A stretch of DNA of 64,000 bases from Vibrio scophthalmi LMG 19158 (GCF_000222585.1 NZ_AFWE01000175.1:1-64000); one strand, 5' to 3'; shown: positions 19,817 through 31,151, counted from the stretch's first letter. Translations and numbers: made by a program. The notes: generated from the letters alone by a model not told the origin.

Positions 19817-20695
19817 GTGAAGCCGTTCAGCTTTCGTTCTCCCTCTTTGCAAAAGCTCGTAGCCAATCAAGCGGTGATTAGCGCTTGGGTTACCGTCATT
19901 CTTTTGCTCTCGGCGGCTTGGGTTGCCGGGAAATTGATCTGGTTTCCGTATCAACAAGTGGATGTCGTCACGTGGCAGCCATCCAGTCGCAATATGCCTG
20001 CTGGTAGTCAGCAAGCTCGCCTTGATTTATCAACATTACAAAACAGCCATTTGTTTGGTCGCTATCAAGCCGATGTCGTCGCTCCTGTTGCCAAGCCTAA
20101 ACTAGAAGATGCGCCGAAGAGCCGTTTGAATGTGGTCTTGGTGGGTGTCGTGACCAGTAGTGATGCGGGAAAAAGCTTGGCGGTCGTCGCCAAGGGTGGC
20201 AAGCAAGCCACTTATGGTATTAACGAAGTGATTGTGGGGACACAGGCGAAGGTTGTGCAAGTACAAGCCGATCGCATTATTGTTGATAACTCTGGCCGTA
20301 ATGAAACCGTGATGCTCGAAGGAATTAAGTACTCCAAGCCGGTGCAACGCGCGGCGCAATCATCCCCTGCCTTAAGCGCCAATACCAAAGATAAGCTGGA
20401 ACAAATTCGCGCCGAAATCACCAAAGATCCAAAACAAATTTTCCAATACGTTCGCATGTCGCAAATGAAGCAGGATGGCGAGGTTGTGGGCTATCGTTTA
20501 AGTGCCGGTAAAAGCCGCGAGTTGTTTGACTCGGTGGGATTAAAAAATGGCGATGTTGCCACCCACTTAAATGGACAAGATTTACGTAATGCCGCAGCGA
20601 TGGGTGAAATATTCAGCCGTCTGTCGGAGTTAACCGAATTGAATTTAACGGTAGAGCGTAATGGCCAGCCATACGATATCTACATTGAATTATAA
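19817..20695 (+). CDS. gspC: Type II secretion protein GspC (EpsC)
   Basis: 292-residue inner-membrane component linking the inner platform to the GspD secretin. One helix near residues 18-38 (VISAWVTVILLLSAAWVAG), a periplasmic homology region (SHLFGRYQ onward) and a C-terminal PDZ domain (SVGLKNGDVATHLNGQDL). The frame is open to a GTG at 19781, but GTG 19817 has AAGGA six bases upstream and gives MKPFSFRS. First gene of the twelve-gene gsp operon. The 230 bases between hslR and this start must hold the promoter; nothing definite is seen. Confidence 0.94.
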   Translation: MKPFSFRSPSLQKLVANQAVISAWVTVILLLSAAWVAGKLIWFPYQQVDVVTWQPSSRNMPAGSQQARLDLSTLQNSHLFGRYQADVVAPVAKPKLEDAPKSRLNVVLVGVVTSSDAGKSLAVVAKGGKQATYGINEVIVGTQAKVVQVQADRIIVDNSGRNETVMLEGIKYSKPVQRAAQSSPALSANTKDKLEQIRAEITKDPKQIFQYVRMSQMKQDGEVVGYRLSAGKSRELFDSVGLKNGDVATHLNGQDLRNAAAMGEIFSRLSELTELNLTVERNGQPYDIYIEL

Positions 20696-20731
20696 AACGC
20701 GCAGAAAAAATTATCCTTTGAGGAGTATCAA

Positions 20732-22753
20732 GTGAAGCATTGGCTTAAGAAAAGCGCATGGCTATTAGCCGCAACCTTAGTGGTTTCTCCAGTAGCGATG
20801 GCCAGCGAATACAGCGCCAGCTTTAAGGGCACCGACATTCAAGAGTTTATTAATATTGTTGGTCGAAACTTAGAAAAAACCATCATTGTTGATCCGTCTG
20901 TGCGTGGAAAAATTGATGTCCGTAGCTATGACACCTTGAGCGAAGAGCAGTACTACAGCTTCTTCCTCAATGTATTAGAAGTGTATGGCTACGCTGTGAT
21001 CGAGATGGATAACGGCATCCTTAAAGTGATTAAGTCGAAAGATGCTAAAACATCGGCGATCCCAGTGGTGGGTGATGGCGACGTGAAAGGCGACGAAGTG
21101 GTCACTCGCGTGGTCACGGTGCGTAATGTCTCGGTGCGTGAGCTTTCTCCGCTGCTACGCCAACTGAATGATAATGCCGGTGCGGGTAACGTTGTTCACT
21201 ATGATCCGGCCAATATTATCTTGATCACTGGCCGTGCCGCGGTAGTGAACCGTTTAGCCGATATCATCAAGCGCGTTGACCAAGCGGGTGACAAAGAAAT
21301 TGAAGTGGTGGATCTGAAAAATGCTTCTGCCGCTGAAATGGTGCGCATTGTTGATGCATTGAATAAGAGCAGTGACAGCAAAAACACCCCAGGATTTTTA
21401 CAGCCTAAGCTGGTGGCCGATGATCGCACTAACTCAGTACTGATTTCTGGTGACCCACAGGTGCGTAAGCGTCTGCGTAAATTGATCCAACAACTTGACG
21501 TTGAAATGGCCAGCCGTGGTAACAACCAAGTGGTTTACCTTAAATACGCCAAAGCGGAAGACTTGGTCGATGTGCTGAAAGGCGTCTCGGACAATCTGCA
21601 AGCGGAAAAGTCGTCTGGCGGCAAAGGGGCGAAATCCAATTCTGACCAAGTGATGATTGCCGCGCACGTATCCACCAACGCATTGGTGATCACTGCGCCA
21701 CCATCCATCATGACCGCGCTGCAAAACGTCATTGCTCAGCTTGATATTCGTCGTGCGCAAGTATTGATTGAAGCCTTGATTGTCGAAATGGCGGAAGGTG
21801 ACGGCATCAATCTTGGTGTGCAGTGGGGCTCGTTAGAAACTGGAGCGACCATTCAATATGGCAACACGGGAGCACCAATTGGCCAAGTGATGGTCGGCTT
21901 GGAAGAGGCAAAAGATCAAACAAGCACCGAATATTACAACGATAGCAATGGTAATCGCGTGCCTTATACCGTGACCGAATCTGGCGACTACAGTACGTTA
22001 GCTTCTGCTCTGTCGGGCGTTAATGGTGCGGCGGTGAGCATTATGATGGGTGACTGGACCGCGCTATTAACTGCGGTATCAACCGACTCGAACTCTAATA
22101 TTCTTTCATCACCAAGTATTACGGTGATGGATAACGGCGAAGCCTCATTCATCGTCGGTGAAGAAGTACCGGTATTAACCGGTTCTACCGCCGGTTCTAA
22201 TAACGATAACCCATTCCAAACCGTTGATCGTAAAGAAGTCGGCATCAAACTGAAAGTGGTGCCACAAATCAACGAAGGTAATTCAGTACAACTGAATATT
22301 GAGCAAGAAGTCTCCAACGTACTTGGTGCTAATGGCGCGGTGGACGTGCGTTTTGCTAAGCGTCAGTTGAACACCTCAGTGATTGTTGAAGATGGTCAGA
22401 TGATTGTCTTAGGCGGTTTGATTGATGAGCGTGCGATGGAAAGCGAATCGAAAGTGCCGCTATTGGGTGATATCCCTGTGCTTGGTCACTTGTTCAAATC
22501 AACCAGTACTCAGGTTGAGAAAAAGAACCTGATGGTGTTTATCAAACCAACCATCATTCGCGATGGTGTGACCGCCGATGGTATTACTCAACGTAAATAC
22601 AATTTCATTCGTGCTGAGCAGTTGTTCAAATCAGAACAGGGTTTGAAGTTGATGGATGACAGCCACATTCCGGTCTTACCAGAATTTGGCCACGAGCGTC
22701 AGCACCCGGCTGAGATTCAAGCCTTTATCGATCAAATGGAAAGCGTGCAATGA
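20732..22753 (+). CDS. gspD: Type II secretion secretin GspD (EpsD)
   Basis: 673-residue outer-membrane channel subunit. Signal peptide of about 24 residues ending near VAMA-SE, N0 domain ([17 protein letters not shown]), three N1-N3 repeats, then the secretin core ([35 protein letters not shown]) and a C-terminal S domain. Ribosome site GAGGAG precedes the GTG start. Forms the pentadecameric gate for folded exoproteins such as chitinases and proteases. Its stop overlaps the gspE start by four bases. Confidence 0.97.
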   Translation: MKHWLKKSAWLLAATLVVSPVAMASEYSASFKGTDIQEFINIVGRNLEKTIIVDPSVRGKIDVRSYDTLSEEQYYSFFLNVLEVYGYAVIEMDNGILKVIKSKDAKTSAIPVVGDGDVKGDEVVTRVVTVRNVSVRELSPLLRQLNDNAGAGNVVHYDPANIILITGRAAVVNRLADIIKRVDQAGDKEIEVVDLKNASAAEMVRIVDALNKSSDSKNTPGFLQPKLVADDRTNSVLISGDPQVRKRLRKLIQQLDVEMASRGNNQVVYLKYAKAEDLVDVLKGVSDNLQAEKSSGGKGAKSNSDQVMIAAHVSTNALVITAPPSIMTALQNVIAQLDIRRAQVLIEALIVEMAEGDGINLGVQWGSLETGATIQYGNTGAPIGQVMVGLEEAKDQTSTEYYNDSNGNRVPYTVTESGDYSTLASALSGVNGAAVSIMMGDWTALLTAVSTDSNSNILSSPSITVMDNGEASFIVGEEVPVLTGSTAGSNNDNPFQTVDRKEVGIKLKVVPQINEGNSVQLNIEQEVSNVLGANGAVDVRFAKRQLNTSVIVEDGQMIVLGGLIDERAMESESKVPLLGDIPVLGHLFKSTSTQVEKKNLMVFIKPTIIRDGVTADGITQRKYNFIRAEQLFKSEQGLKLMDDSHIPVLPEFGHERQHPAEIQAFIDQMESVQ

Positions 22754-24243
22754 TGGAGTTAGATGCGGTGCATCTGCATCGCCGCTTACCGTTTGGTTTT
22801 GCCAAACGTTTTAACTTGGTGCTAGAGCAAGAGCCAGCGGGTTTGACGTTATTTTACGTTGAGCCGTTGTCGATTGAAGCGCTGTTAGAAGTAAAGCGCA
22901 CCACCTCGGTGAACTTTATTTTGCAGGCGGTGAGCAAAGAAATTTTTGAGAAAAAGCTAACCACGGCCTATCAACGCGATTCTTCGGAAGCGCGTCAGTT
23001 AATGGAAGATATTGGCGCCGATAGCGATGACTTTTTCTCGTTGGCAGAAGATCTGCCGCACGATGAAGATTTGTTAGAGTCAGAAGACGATGCACCGATC
23101 ATCAAACTGATCAATGCCATGTTGGGCGAAGCGATCAAAGAAGGTGCGTCGGATATCCATATCGAAACGTTCGAGAAGAGCTTATCGATTCGTTTCCGCG
23201 TCGATGGTGTATTGCGTGATGTTTTATCGCCAAGTCGCAAGTTGGCACCGTTATTGGTGTCTCGCGTGAAGGTCATGGCGAAGCTCGATATTGCAGAGAA
23301 ACGTGTCCCGCAAGATGGCCGTATTTCACTGCGTATTGGTGGCCGAGCGGTTGATGTGCGTGTTTCTACGATGCCGTCTTCACATGGTGAGCGTGTGGTT
23401 ATGCGTTTGCTGGATAAAAATGCCACACGTCTTGATTTGCACAGCCTTGGGATGGAAGCGAAAACGCATCAACAGTTCCAAGCGATGATTGCTCGACCGC
23501 ACGGCATTATTTTGGTGACGGGCCCGACCGGTTCGGGTAAGTCGACCACCTTGTATGCGGGCTTGCAAGAGATCAACAGTAACGAGCGCAACATTCTTAC
23601 CGTTGAAGACCCGATTGAATTTGATATCGATGGCATTGGCCAAACGCAAGTGAACCCTAAGGTGGACATGACGTTTGCTCGTGGTTTGCGTGCGATTTTG
23701 CGTCAAGACCCTGATGTGGTGATGGTTGGTGAAATTCGTGACTTAGAAACAGCGCAAATTGCCGTGCAAGCCTCATTGACTGGTCACTTAGTGATGTCGA
23801 CGCTGCACACCAATACCGCGGTAGGTGCGATTACTCGCCTGCGTGATATGGGCATCGAACCGTTTTTGATTTCCTCTTCACTATTGGGCGTCCTCGCGCA
23901 ACGTTTGGTACGCACATTGTGCCCAAGTTGCAAACAAAGCTACCAAGCGGATACAGCACAAAAAGCGCTGTTCGATCTGAATGAAGATGCCTCTTTAACG
24001 CTGTACAAACCAGCCGGTTGTGAAAAGTGTAACCACAAGGGTTACCGCGGCCGAACCGGTATTTATGAGTTATTGATGGTTAACGAACAAGTTCAAGAGC
24101 TGATCCATAATGAAGCGGGTGAGCAGGCGATGGAAAAAGTGGTTCGTCAGCACACACCTTCGATTCGTAGTGACGGCCTAGCAAGAGTTCGCCAAGGCGT
24201 AACATCACTTGAAGAAGTGATGCGAGTAACCAAGGAAGGCTAA
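22750..24243 (+). CDS. gspE: Type II secretion ATPase GspE (EpsE)
   Basis: 497-residue cytoplasmic hexameric ATPase that powers pseudopilus assembly. N1E region binds GspL; Walker [11 protein letters not shown], Asp box, Walker [14 protein letters not shown] and His box STLHTNTA are present. The zinc-binding CM domain has CPSC and [22 protein letters not shown] 22750 overlaps the gspD stop; a second ATG follows directly at 22753. Confidence 0.98.
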   Translation: MMELDAVHLHRRLPFGFAKRFNLVLEQEPAGLTLFYVEPLSIEALLEVKRTTSVNFILQAVSKEIFEKKLTTAYQRDSSEARQLMEDIGADSDDFFSLAEDLPHDEDLLESEDDAPIIKLINAMLGEAIKEGASDIHIETFEKSLSIRFRVDGVLRDVLSPSRKLAPLLVSRVKVMAKLDIAEKRVPQDGRISLRIGGRAVDVRVSTMPSSHGERVVMRLLDKNATRLDLHSLGMEAKTHQQFQAMIARPHGIILVTGPTGSGKSTTLYAGLQEINSNERNILTVEDPIEFDIDGIGQTQVNPKVDMTFARGLRAILRQDPDVVMVGEIRDLETAQIAVQASLTGHLVMSTLHTNTAVGAITRLRDMGIEPFLISSSLLGVLAQRLVRTLCPSCKQSYQADTAQKALFDLNEDASLTLYKPAGCEKCNHKGYRGRTGIYELLMVNEQVQELIHNEAGEQAMEKVVRQHTPSIRSDGLARVRQGVTSLEEVMRVTKEG

Positions 24244-25472
24244 TGGCGGCGTTCGAATACAAAGCACTCAATGCGAAAGGCAAATCACAAAAAGGGGTGA
24301 TGGAAGGCGACAATGCCCGCCAAGTCCGTTCACGCCTTAAAGAGCAAGGCTTAGTGCCGATTGATGTGGTGGCGACGCGCGCGAAGCAGCAAGCCAACAC
24401 GCCAGAAACCGAAGCTCTCACTTTTAAGCGCGGGATCAGCACGCCAGATTTGGCGTTGATTACTCGTCAGCTGTCTACGTTAGTGCAATCGGGTATGCCG
24501 CTCGAAGAGTGTTTGCGTGCGGTGTCTGAGCAAGCGGAAAAACCGCGTATTCGTACCATGTTAATGGCGGTACGAGCTAAAGTGGTTGAAGGACACACCT
24601 TGGCAGACGGCTTGGGGGATTACCCTCATGTCTTTGATGAACTGTTTCGTTCGATGGTCGCCGCGGGTGAAAAATCGGGCCACCTTGATGGTGTGCTTGA
24701 GCGCCTTGCCGACTACGCAGAGAATCGCCAGAAGATGCGCAGCAAACTACAACAAGCATTGATCTATCCAGTGGTGCTGGTGGTGTTTGCGATTGCGATT
24801 GTCGCGTTCTTGTTGGCTTCGGTGGTGCCTAAAATTGTTGGCCAATTTGTCCAGATGGGCCAAGAACTGCCTCTTTCTACCCGCATTTTGATTAGCGCCA
24901 GTGAGTTTGTGCAGCATTGGTGGATCACCATTGCGATAGCCCTGATTGCGTTGGCTTATTTGGTGCGTTACGCCTTATCGAAGCCTTCCATTCGTTTGAG
25001 TTGGGATCGCAAAGTGATCGCGATGCCAGTGATCGGTAAGATTGCTCGCGGCCTCAATACCGCCCGTTTCGCGCGTACGTTGTCGATCTGTACCTCGAGT
25101 GCTATTCCCATTTTGGATGGCATGAAAGTCGCGGTTGACGTGATGTCGAATCAATACGTCAAACAACAAGTGTTGCTAGCATCGGATCGGGTACGTGAAG
25201 GCGCTAGCCTGCGAAAATCGTTGGATCAAACCAAACTATTTCCTCCGATGATGCTGCATATGATTGCCTCGGGTGAGCAAAGTGGTGAATTAGAGAGTAT
25301 GTTGACTCGCGCGGCAGATAACCAAGATGCCAACTTTGAGTCAATGGTGAATATTTCGTTGGGGATCTTTACCCCATTAATGATTGCTGTATTGGCGGGA
25401 TTGGTGCTGTTTATTGTAATGGCCACTATGATGCCTATTTTAGAAATGAATAACTTAATGAGCGGCAAATAA
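24243..25472 (+). CDS. gspF: Type II secretion inner-membrane platform GspF (EpsF)
   Basis: 409-residue polytopic protein with two copies of the T2SSF fold and three membrane helices (near residues 170-195, 220-240 and 375-400). The N-terminal segment [19 protein letters not shown] is family-typical. The ATG shares one base with the gspE stop, so translation is coupled. Confidence 0.97.
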   Translation: MAAFEYKALNAKGKSQKGVMEGDNARQVRSRLKEQGLVPIDVVATRAKQQANTPETEALTFKRGISTPDLALITRQLSTLVQSGMPLEECLRAVSEQAEKPRIRTMLMAVRAKVVEGHTLADGLGDYPHVFDELFRSMVAAGEKSGHLDGVLERLADYAENRQKMRSKLQQALIYPVVLVVFAIAIVAFLLASVVPKIVGQFVQMGQELPLSTRILISASEFVQHWWITIAIALIALAYLVRYALSKPSIRLSWDRKVIAMPVIGKIARGLNTARFARTLSICTSSAIPILDGMKVAVDVMSNQYVKQQVLLASDRVREGASLRKSLDQTKLFPPMMLHMIASGEQSGELESMLTRAADNQDANFESMVNISLGIFTPLMIAVLAGLVLFIVMATMMPILEMNNLMSGK

Positions 25473-25505
25473 CGCTGACCAGAAAGAGACTTCTTGGAGA
25501 CAATA

Positions 25506-25952
25506 ATGAAAAAACAACATAATAAAAAACAGTCTGGCTTCACCTTGTTAGAGTTGATGGTGGTGGTGGTTATTTTAAGTATCTTAGCCAGTGTGGTTGC
25601 GCCAAACTTGCTCGGCAGTAAAGACACCGCGGCACAGAAGAAAGCCACGGTTGATATTAAAGCGCTGGAAACGGCTCTTGATACGTACAAACTTAACCAC
25701 AACGTTTATCCAACCACCGATCAAGGTTTGGAAGCTTTGGTGACTGAGCCAAGCAACCCAACGCCACGTAACTACCCACAAGATGGTTACATCAAGCGTC
25801 TACCGCAAGACCCATGGGGCAACGATTACCAATACCTAAGCCCAGGCGATAACGGCAACATTGATGTCTTCACGCTAGGCGCTGATGGCCAAGAAGGTGG
25901 TGATGGTGTTAATGCCGATGTCGGCAACTGGAATCTACAAGATTTCCAATAA
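25506..25952 (+). CDS. gspG: Major pseudopilin GspG (EpsG)
   Basis: 148-residue type IV pilin-like protein, main subunit of the pseudopilus. Short basic leader, then prepilin peptidase site G-FTLLELMVVVVILS with Glu5, and the calcium-loop region near DGQEGGDGVNADVG at the C-terminus. The frame is open to a TTG at 25494, but ATG 25506 has GGAGA five bases upstream. The prepilin peptidase (PilD/GspO) is not in this window. Confidence 0.97.
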   Translation: MKKQHNKKQSGFTLLELMVVVVILSILASVVAPNLLGSKDTAAQKKATVDIKALETALDTYKLNHNVYPTTDQGLEALVTEPSNPTPRNYPQDGYIKRLPQDPWGNDYQYLSPGDNGNIDVFTLGADGQEGGDGVNADVGNWNLQDFQ

Positions 25953-25967
25953 TCTTCTTATTGATGA

Positions 25968-25992
25968 GTTTGGCGGCATAGGCCGCCATCTC
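25968..25992 (+). promoter_or_regulatory. Hairpin between gspG and gspH
   Basis: GGCGGC and GCCGCC pair around a short ATAG loop, 17 bases past the gspG stop. No T tract follows, so it is better read as an mRNA stability or attenuation element separating the abundant pseudopilin from the minor ones. Confidence 0.6.
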
Positions 25993-26050
25993 TCTCTTCA
26001 CTGGATGAGTTTTTCACTCTGATGTTGGTTGAATTTAAATAGTGCGTGGC

Positions 26051-26644
26051 ATGTCGAAAAGTAAAGGCTTTACCCTAATCGAAGTGTTATTGGTGGTGGC
26101 GTTGATTGCCATCATGGCTTCAACAGTGGTGTTTTCTTTACCTGATAACAGCCGTGATGAAGCGGAGCACCAAGCCAAATCGCTTTGGTTACGCTTACAG
26201 CTACTCAATGAGGAAGCGATGCTCAGTGGCCGTGATTTTGGGCTGCGCATTGAGCAAGCCAAAGGGCGTTACTTCTTGCAGCAGCTCGAAAATGAGGGCT
26301 GGCAACCACTTAAGTTAGATCGCTTACCTTACGAAACACAGTTGGTCGACTCATTGAAGATGGAATTTAATCTGGGTGGTTCGGCATGGCAGGATCAAGA
26401 ACGCTTGTTTAATCCTACCTCACTGTTTGATGAGGAGATGTTTGCCGATCTAGAAGAAGAGAAAAAGTTACCCGCCCCGCAGGTATTCGTGATGTCGAGT
26501 GGTGAAGTCACCCTATTCTCTATTGCTATTTATCCAAGCGACGCTGATTTAGAGCAGAGTGCATGGCAGGTAGTGGCAAAAGAAAATGGCCAAATTGTCT
26601 TGTTGCAACCGGGAGAGCAAGAGGAATTAGCCGATGAGAGATAA
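26051..26644 (+). CDS. gspH: Minor pseudopilin GspH (EpsH)
   Basis: About 197 residues; minor pseudopilin near the tip of the pseudopilus. The leader is MSKSKG followed by FTLIEVLLVVALIAIMAS, a prepilin cleavage site with Glu5. GTG 26042 is a possible earlier start (three more residues), but neither start has a clear ribosome site. The 89-base gap from gspG is the longest inside the operon. Confidence 0.92.
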   Translation: MSKSKGFTLIEVLLVVALIAIMASTVVFSLPDNSRDEAEHQAKSLWLRLQLLNEEAMLSGRDFGLRIEQAKGRYFLQQLENEGWQPLKLDRLPYETQLVDSLKMEFNLGGSAWQDQERLFNPTSLFDEEMFADLEEEKKLPAPQVFVMSSGEVTLFSIAIYPSDADLEQSAWQVVAKENGQIVLLQPGEQEELADER

Positions 26645-27035
26645 CTCAAGCCAACCTTGCTTAAGCAAACCTGGCTCAAGCAAACGCCAGCGACGTGGCT
26701 TTACCTTACTTGAGGTGCTCGTTGCGTTAGCGATTTTCGCCATGTCAGCGATGGCCTTGGTGCGCTCGGTGAGCCAGCACATAAATACTCTTACGTTGAT
26801 GGAAGAAAAAGCCTTTGCGGCCATGGTGGTGGATAACCAAATGGCCAAAGTGATGCTCAACCCGCAAGCATTGAAAAAACAGAGTGGTAAAGACCAATTG
26901 GCAGAACGCACTTGGTACTGGACGGTTGATCCGGTATCGACTTCTGGCGGCTTGATTCGTGCTTTTGATGTTTCAGTGGCGAGTTCGCGACAAGGGACGC
27001 CGATTTTAACGGTGAGAAGCTATGTCGCTAAATAA
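26634..27035 (+). CDS. gspI: Minor pseudopilin GspI (EpsI)
   Basis: 133-residue minor pseudopilin that nucleates the tip complex with GspJ and GspK. An unusually long leader of about 22 residues rich in Ser, Lys and Arg precedes G-FTLLEVLVALAIFAMSA. The start overlaps the gspH 3' end by 11 bases and no later in-frame ATG precedes the cleavage site. Confidence 0.93.
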   Translation: MRDNSSQPCLSKPGSSKRQRRGFTLLEVLVALAIFAMSAMALVRSVSQHINTLTLMEEKAFAAMVVDNQMAKVMLNPQALKKQSGKDQLAERTWYWTVDPVSTSGGLIRAFDVSVASSRQGTPILTVRSYVAK

Positions 27036-27684
27036 ACGCTTATTTAGATCGCGTGGCGGCAAACGTGCGGGCTTTACCTTGATTGAAGTGCTGGTGGCGA
27101 TGTCGATTTTTGCTTTCCTTGCCGCAGGGGCTCAGCAGGTATTGAATCAGATGTATCGCAGCAATGCGATTTCGCAAGAGCGTAGCGAGCGCCTCAAAAC
27201 CTTGCAGCGTACGCTGGTCTTTATGGATAACGACTTTCGCCAAATGGCTTTGCGTCAAATGCGCACCAATGGGGAAGAGCCAAGCACTAAGTTAGTTGAA
27301 TGGAAAGACTACTTACTCGATTCGGATGGTAAAGGCGTGATGTTTGCGCGTGCCGGTTGGCATAACCCACAGCAGCAATTCCCGCGTGGTGAAGTCACCA
27401 AAGTAGGTTATCGCATCAAGGATAATCAATTGCAGCGAGTGTGGTGGCGCTACGTAGATACGCCAGCAGGTCAAGAAGGCATGATTATGCCGTTGATTGA
27501 TCAAGTTGACAGTTTTGATATGCGTTTTTTTGATGGCAAACAATGGCTCAAGCAGTGGGACAAAACCATGACACTGCCCAAGGCGGTGCAAGTCTCACTG
27601 ACCTTTAGTGATTATGGCGAAATTGAACGCATTTATCTGACGGGTGGTGGATCGATTGCGGTGGAGAGTCGCGATGAAGAGTAG
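27022..27684 (+). CDS. gspJ: Minor pseudopilin GspJ (EpsJ)
   Basis: 220-residue minor pseudopilin of the tip complex. Basic leader of about 17 residues, then [18 protein letters not shown]. The family motif [21 protein letters not shown] is visible in the globular part. Starts within gspI (14-base overlap) and ends within gspK. Confidence 0.95.
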   Translation: MSLNKRLFRSRGGKRAGFTLIEVLVAMSIFAFLAAGAQQVLNQMYRSNAISQERSERLKTLQRTLVFMDNDFRQMALRQMRTNGEEPSTKLVEWKDYLLDSDGKGVMFARAGWHNPQQQFPRGEVTKVGYRIKDNQLQRVWWRYVDTPAGQEGMIMPLIDQVDSFDMRFFDGKQWLKQWDKTMTLPKAVQVSLTFSDYGEIERIYLTGGGSIAVESRDEE

Positions 27685-28687
27685 TCAGCGTGGCGTGGCT
27701 TTATTAGTGGTGCTGCTGATTTTAGCCTTGATGACGGGAGTGGCAGCGACCATGTCGGAACGTTTGTTTGGGCAGTTTAAGCGCTCATCCAATCAGTTAA
27801 ATTATCAACAAGCTTACTGGTATAGCATTGGTGCGGAAGCCTTGGCAGTGGAAGGCATCGAGCAGAGTTACCAAGACAGTGACACCATCAATATGTCGCA
27901 GCCTTGGGCGTTGGAAGAGCAAAACTTTCCGCTGGATTACGGCAGCCTTACTGGGCAGCTGCGTGATCGCCAAGCTTGTTTCAATATCAATGCGTTGGTG
28001 GATCTTGAGGCGGAAGCGGGCTCGGACAGTGCACCTTATTTAGTGACCGTCTTGCAACAGCTCATGTCTGAATTGGATATCGATAGTCATGTCGCTGAAG
28101 TGGTCGCGCATTCCAGTTGGGAGTTTATTGATACCAATAATCACATCAACTCGGTAACGGGCGTGGAAGATAGCCATTATGAATCAATGGCTCCCGCTTA
28201 TATGACGGCGGATGGCGTGTTGGCTGAGGCGAGTGAATTACGCGCGGTCAACCTGGTGTCTGGTGAGGTGATGACGAAGCTAGAGCCTTATATCTGTGCG
28301 CTGCCTACCGCGGAGTTCCGTCTTAATGTGAACACTTTGCCTGCGGAACAATCTCGCTTGTTAGTGGCGATGTTTGGTGATCAGTTAAGCGACAGCGATG
28401 CACAAAGTTTACTAGAAAATCGCCCTTTCGATGGCTGGGGCGATGTTGATCAGTTTTTGGCCGAGTCACAACTCGCCTCATTAAGCGATGAAGTTAAAAA
28501 ACGAGTTAAAGCCTATCTCACGGTAGACAGTGCTTATTTTGAATTGGATGCACGAATCGTGGTGGGGGAATCGCAAGTGCGTATTCGCAGCCAACTGTTC
28601 AGTGCAAATAGAGAAACCGCAACGGTGATAAGCCGTCGCTTTGGAGGAATCGGTGAGCGAGTACTTAATCGTTCGACTGAGCAATAA
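27674..28687 (+). CDS. gspK: Minor pseudopilin GspK (EpsK)
   Basis: 337-residue largest minor pseudopilin that caps the pseudopilus. [20 protein letters not shown]: it lacks Glu5, as is usual for GspK. The globular alpha domain includes the [11 protein letters not shown] segment. I chose ATG 27674, which directly precedes the pilin leader, over an upstream GTG at 27644. It overlaps gspJ by 11 bases. Confidence 0.94.
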   Translation: MKSSQRGVALLVVLLILALMTGVAATMSERLFGQFKRSSNQLNYQQAYWYSIGAEALAVEGIEQSYQDSDTINMSQPWALEEQNFPLDYGSLTGQLRDRQACFNINALVDLEAEAGSDSAPYLVTVLQQLMSELDIDSHVAEVVAHSSWEFIDTNNHINSVTGVEDSHYESMAPAYMTADGVLAEASELRAVNLVSGEVMTKLEPYICALPTAEFRLNVNTLPAEQSRLLVAMFGDQLSDSDAQSLLENRPFDGWGDVDQFLAESQLASLSDEVKKRVKAYLTVDSAYFELDARIVVGESQVRIRSQLFSANRETATVISRRFGGIGERVLNRSTEQ

Positions 28688-29864
28688 TCGCCAGGCAAAA
28701 AAGCCGTGGTTGGTTTGGTCTGAAAGCCAGCAAGAAGTGATCGCCAGTGGTGAATTAAGCGCTGAGCAAGCGCTTGATGAGATCGCGAGCTACGCGCAAG
28801 CACGTCACACCATCGTGTTATTAAACAGTGCTGATGTGCTGTTGAAAGAGGTCAACATTCCCGCTGGTGGTGCGCGTCAATTTGATGCGATGCTACCGTA
28901 CTTGGTCGAAGATGACGTCGCACAAGATGTCGATGGTATGCATTTTACGGTGCTGGCTAAGCAAGGTCAGATTGCCCATGTTGCTGGTGTAGACTGTGAA
29001 TGGTTAGCGCGTGAATTAGAGACGCTCAAACAAGCAGGCTTTAACGTGACTAAAGTTCTGCCAGATGCGCTGGCATTGCCAGATGTTGACGGCATTTCAG
29101 CGGTTGAATTGGCGGGCCAATGGTTATTGAAGAAACAAGCATACCAAGCGCTGACTATTGAATCTGATTGGTTGGCGATAGTGGCTCAATCTGAATGGGT
29201 CAAGCAAGGTGATGATTGGCTAGCGCTGCATGCCTATTCGCCACTGCCGGAGCTGAATTTAGCACCAGCGCAAGATTGGCAACAAGCGGAGCCACAATTG
29301 GTGATGCAGTTGCTGGGGCGCCAAGCGATGTTTACGCCAGTGAACTTGTTGACGGGCTGCTTTAAACCGAAGTCGGGTGTCGGTCGTTACCTCAAAGTAT
29401 GGCGAAAGGCGGCTATTGCCGCTGGCGTTGTCGCGGTGGTATTGGTGGCGCAAAACCTAATTCAAACCTATCAAGCAGAACAACAAGCCGCTAAGTATCG
29501 TGCTGAAAGTGAGCGTATTTTCCGCTCCGTTCTGGTAGGAAAAACGAAGATCCCGACCGTCAGCTATTTAAAGCGTGAATTGGATAATGAAGCCAAGCGT
29601 CTGTCGGGTGGTAATAGCGATGAGTCGTTATTGGTGTGGATGGCAAAACTGCCATCGGCAATCAAATCGGTGCCTGATTTTACTCTGACTGGGATTAAGT
29701 TTGATCGCCAACGTGGTGAAATTCAACTGCAAGCCAGCAGTCAAGATTTTCAAGCCTTTGAACAAGCACGCGCGAAGCTAGAAGAGCAATTTTCCGTGCA
29801 GCAAGGTCAGTTGAGTAAATCCGGTCAACTTGTGGTTGGCGACCTGACTTTAAAGCCGCGATGA
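28653..29864 (+). CDS. gspL: Type II secretion protein GspL (EpsL)
   Basis: 403-residue bitopic protein that anchors the GspE ATPase to the membrane. Cytoplasmic actin-like domain ([12 protein letters not shown]... [17 protein letters not shown]), one helix near residues 250-270 ([17 protein letters not shown]), and a small periplasmic ferredoxin-like domain. GTG 28653 has GGAGG five bases upstream; it lies inside gspK (35-base overlap). Confidence 0.95.
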   Translation: MSEYLIVRLSNNRQAKKPWLVWSESQQEVIASGELSAEQALDEIASYAQARHTIVLLNSADVLLKEVNIPAGGARQFDAMLPYLVEDDVAQDVDGMHFTVLAKQGQIAHVAGVDCEWLARELETLKQAGFNVTKVLPDALALPDVDGISAVELAGQWLLKKQAYQALTIESDWLAIVAQSEWVKQGDDWLALHAYSPLPELNLAPAQDWQQAEPQLVMQLLGRQAMFTPVNLLTGCFKPKSGVGRYLKVWRKAAIAAGVVAVVLVAQNLIQTYQAEQQAAKYRAESERIFRSVLVGKTKIPTVSYLKRELDNEAKRLSGGNSDESLLVWMAKLPSAIKSVPDFTLTGIKFDRQRGEIQLQASSQDFQAFEQARAKLEEQFSVQQGQLSKSGQLVVGDLTLKPR

Positions 29865-29874
29865 GGAAGCAAGC

Positions 29875-30366
29875 ATGAATAAATTATTAGCCTCGTTGCA
29901 AGTTTGGTGGCTTCGTATTACACCGCGTGAACAGCGTTTAGTGATGGTGGGTGGTGTGGCATTGATCATCGGTATCCTATTTTGGGGAATTTACCAACCG
30001 ATGGTGCAGCGTGCCGAATTGGCGCAAAATCAACTGCGCACCGAAAAGCAGTTATTGAGCTGGGTACAGAATAAAGCGGATGACATTGTCGCCTTGCGTG
30101 GTAATGGCGCTAGAGCGTTATCACCACTGCCGTTTAACCAAGCGGTTTCTTCGTCAGCGCGTCGCTTTAATATCGAACTTGTACGTGTGCAACCACGTGG
30201 TGAAGAGATGCAAGTTTGGGTGCAGCCATTGCCATTTAATCAATTGGTTAGTTGGTTGGAGTACTTACAACAGAATCATGGTGTCGAAGCACAATTTCTT
30301 GATATTGATAAGAACGAGCGCGTTGGGGTGGTTGATGTTAAGCGCCTGCAACTGAGCAAAGGATAG
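29875..30366 (+). CDS. gspM: Type II secretion protein GspM (EpsM)
   Basis: 163-residue bitopic partner of GspL. A short cytoplasmic start with TPREQRLVMVGG, a helix at about residues 22-42 (VMVGGVALIIGILFWGIY), then a periplasmic ferredoxin-like domain. AGGAAG ribosome site ahead of the ATG, 10 bases after gspL. Confidence 0.95.
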   Translation: MNKLLASLQVWWLRITPREQRLVMVGGVALIIGILFWGIYQPMVQRAELAQNQLRTEKQLLSWVQNKADDIVALRGNGARALSPLPFNQAVSSSARRFNIELVRVQPRGEEMQVWVQPLPFNQLVSWLEYLQQNHGVEAQFLDIDKNERVGVVDVKRLQLSKG

Positions 30367-30372
30367 TCGCCA

Positions 30373-31134
30373 GTGAAAAAAAAGATAACCTTGATGGTGG
30401 TGTTACTGCTGACGTTTATCGTCAGTGCCATCGTCCATCTTCCGATTCAAGTGCTACTGGCATACGCGCCACTGCCGACACAACTGAAAATTAGCCAAGC
30501 CAGCGGAACGTTATGGCAAGGCCAAGCACAGCAAGTTCGATGGCAGCGCTACCAACTTGGCCAGGTCTCTTGGCAGTTTGCGCCAAGTGCGCTATTGAGT
30601 GGTAATGCCGAAGCCAAGGTTCGCTTTGGCCGTGGCAGCCAGTGGCAGCTGCAAGGTCGCGGTATTGTCGGCTACGGTTTAAAAGGCGCTTATGCCGAAA
30701 ACTTACTTGCCTCGATGCCTGTCATCGAAGCGTTAAAGTTGGCCCCTGCATTACCGATCCCCTTGACGCTAGAGGGCCAATTAGAGCTGAATGTGAAGCA
30801 ACTGAGCTATGCTGCGCCCTATTGTGCGCAAGGTACGGGTAGCTTGGTGTGGAACACTGATGTGGTCGGCACGCCATTAGCGGATCTGCAACTAGGGCCG
30901 GTGATTGCGGAGCTAGACTGCCAAGATAGCCAAATCAGTGTGAAAGGCACTCAGCAAAGCGCACAAGTGCGTAGCGAATTTTCCGCAGAGTTAATGCCGG
31001 ATCAACGGTTTAGTGCCAAGGCGTGGTTTATCCCGCAAGCCGCGATGCCAACGGCGCTGTCAGATCAGTTGCAATGGTTGCCAAAGCCGGATGCGCAAGG
31101 GCGTTACCAGTTTAATCAGCAAGGTCGCTTATAG
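30373..31134 (+). CDS. gspN: Type II secretion protein GspN (EpsN)
   Basis: 253-residue last gene of the operon. N-terminal helix (ITLMVVLLLTFIVSAIVHLP) and a beta-rich periplasmic part, as in GspN. This component is absent from many type II systems and not always essential. GTG start six bases after gspM. Confidence 0.92.
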   Translation: MKKKITLMVVLLLTFIVSAIVHLPIQVLLAYAPLPTQLKISQASGTLWQGQAQQVRWQRYQLGQVSWQFAPSALLSGNAEAKVRFGRGSQWQLQGRGIVGYGLKGAYAENLLASMPVIEALKLAPALPIPLTLEGQLELNVKQLSYAAPYCAQGTGSLVWNTDVVGTPLADLQLGPVIAELDCQDSQISVKGTQQSAQVRSEFSAELMPDQRFSAKAWFIPQAAMPTALSDQLQWLPKPDAQGRYQFNQQGRL

Positions 31135-31151
31135 CGGCTATCTGAGTACTG

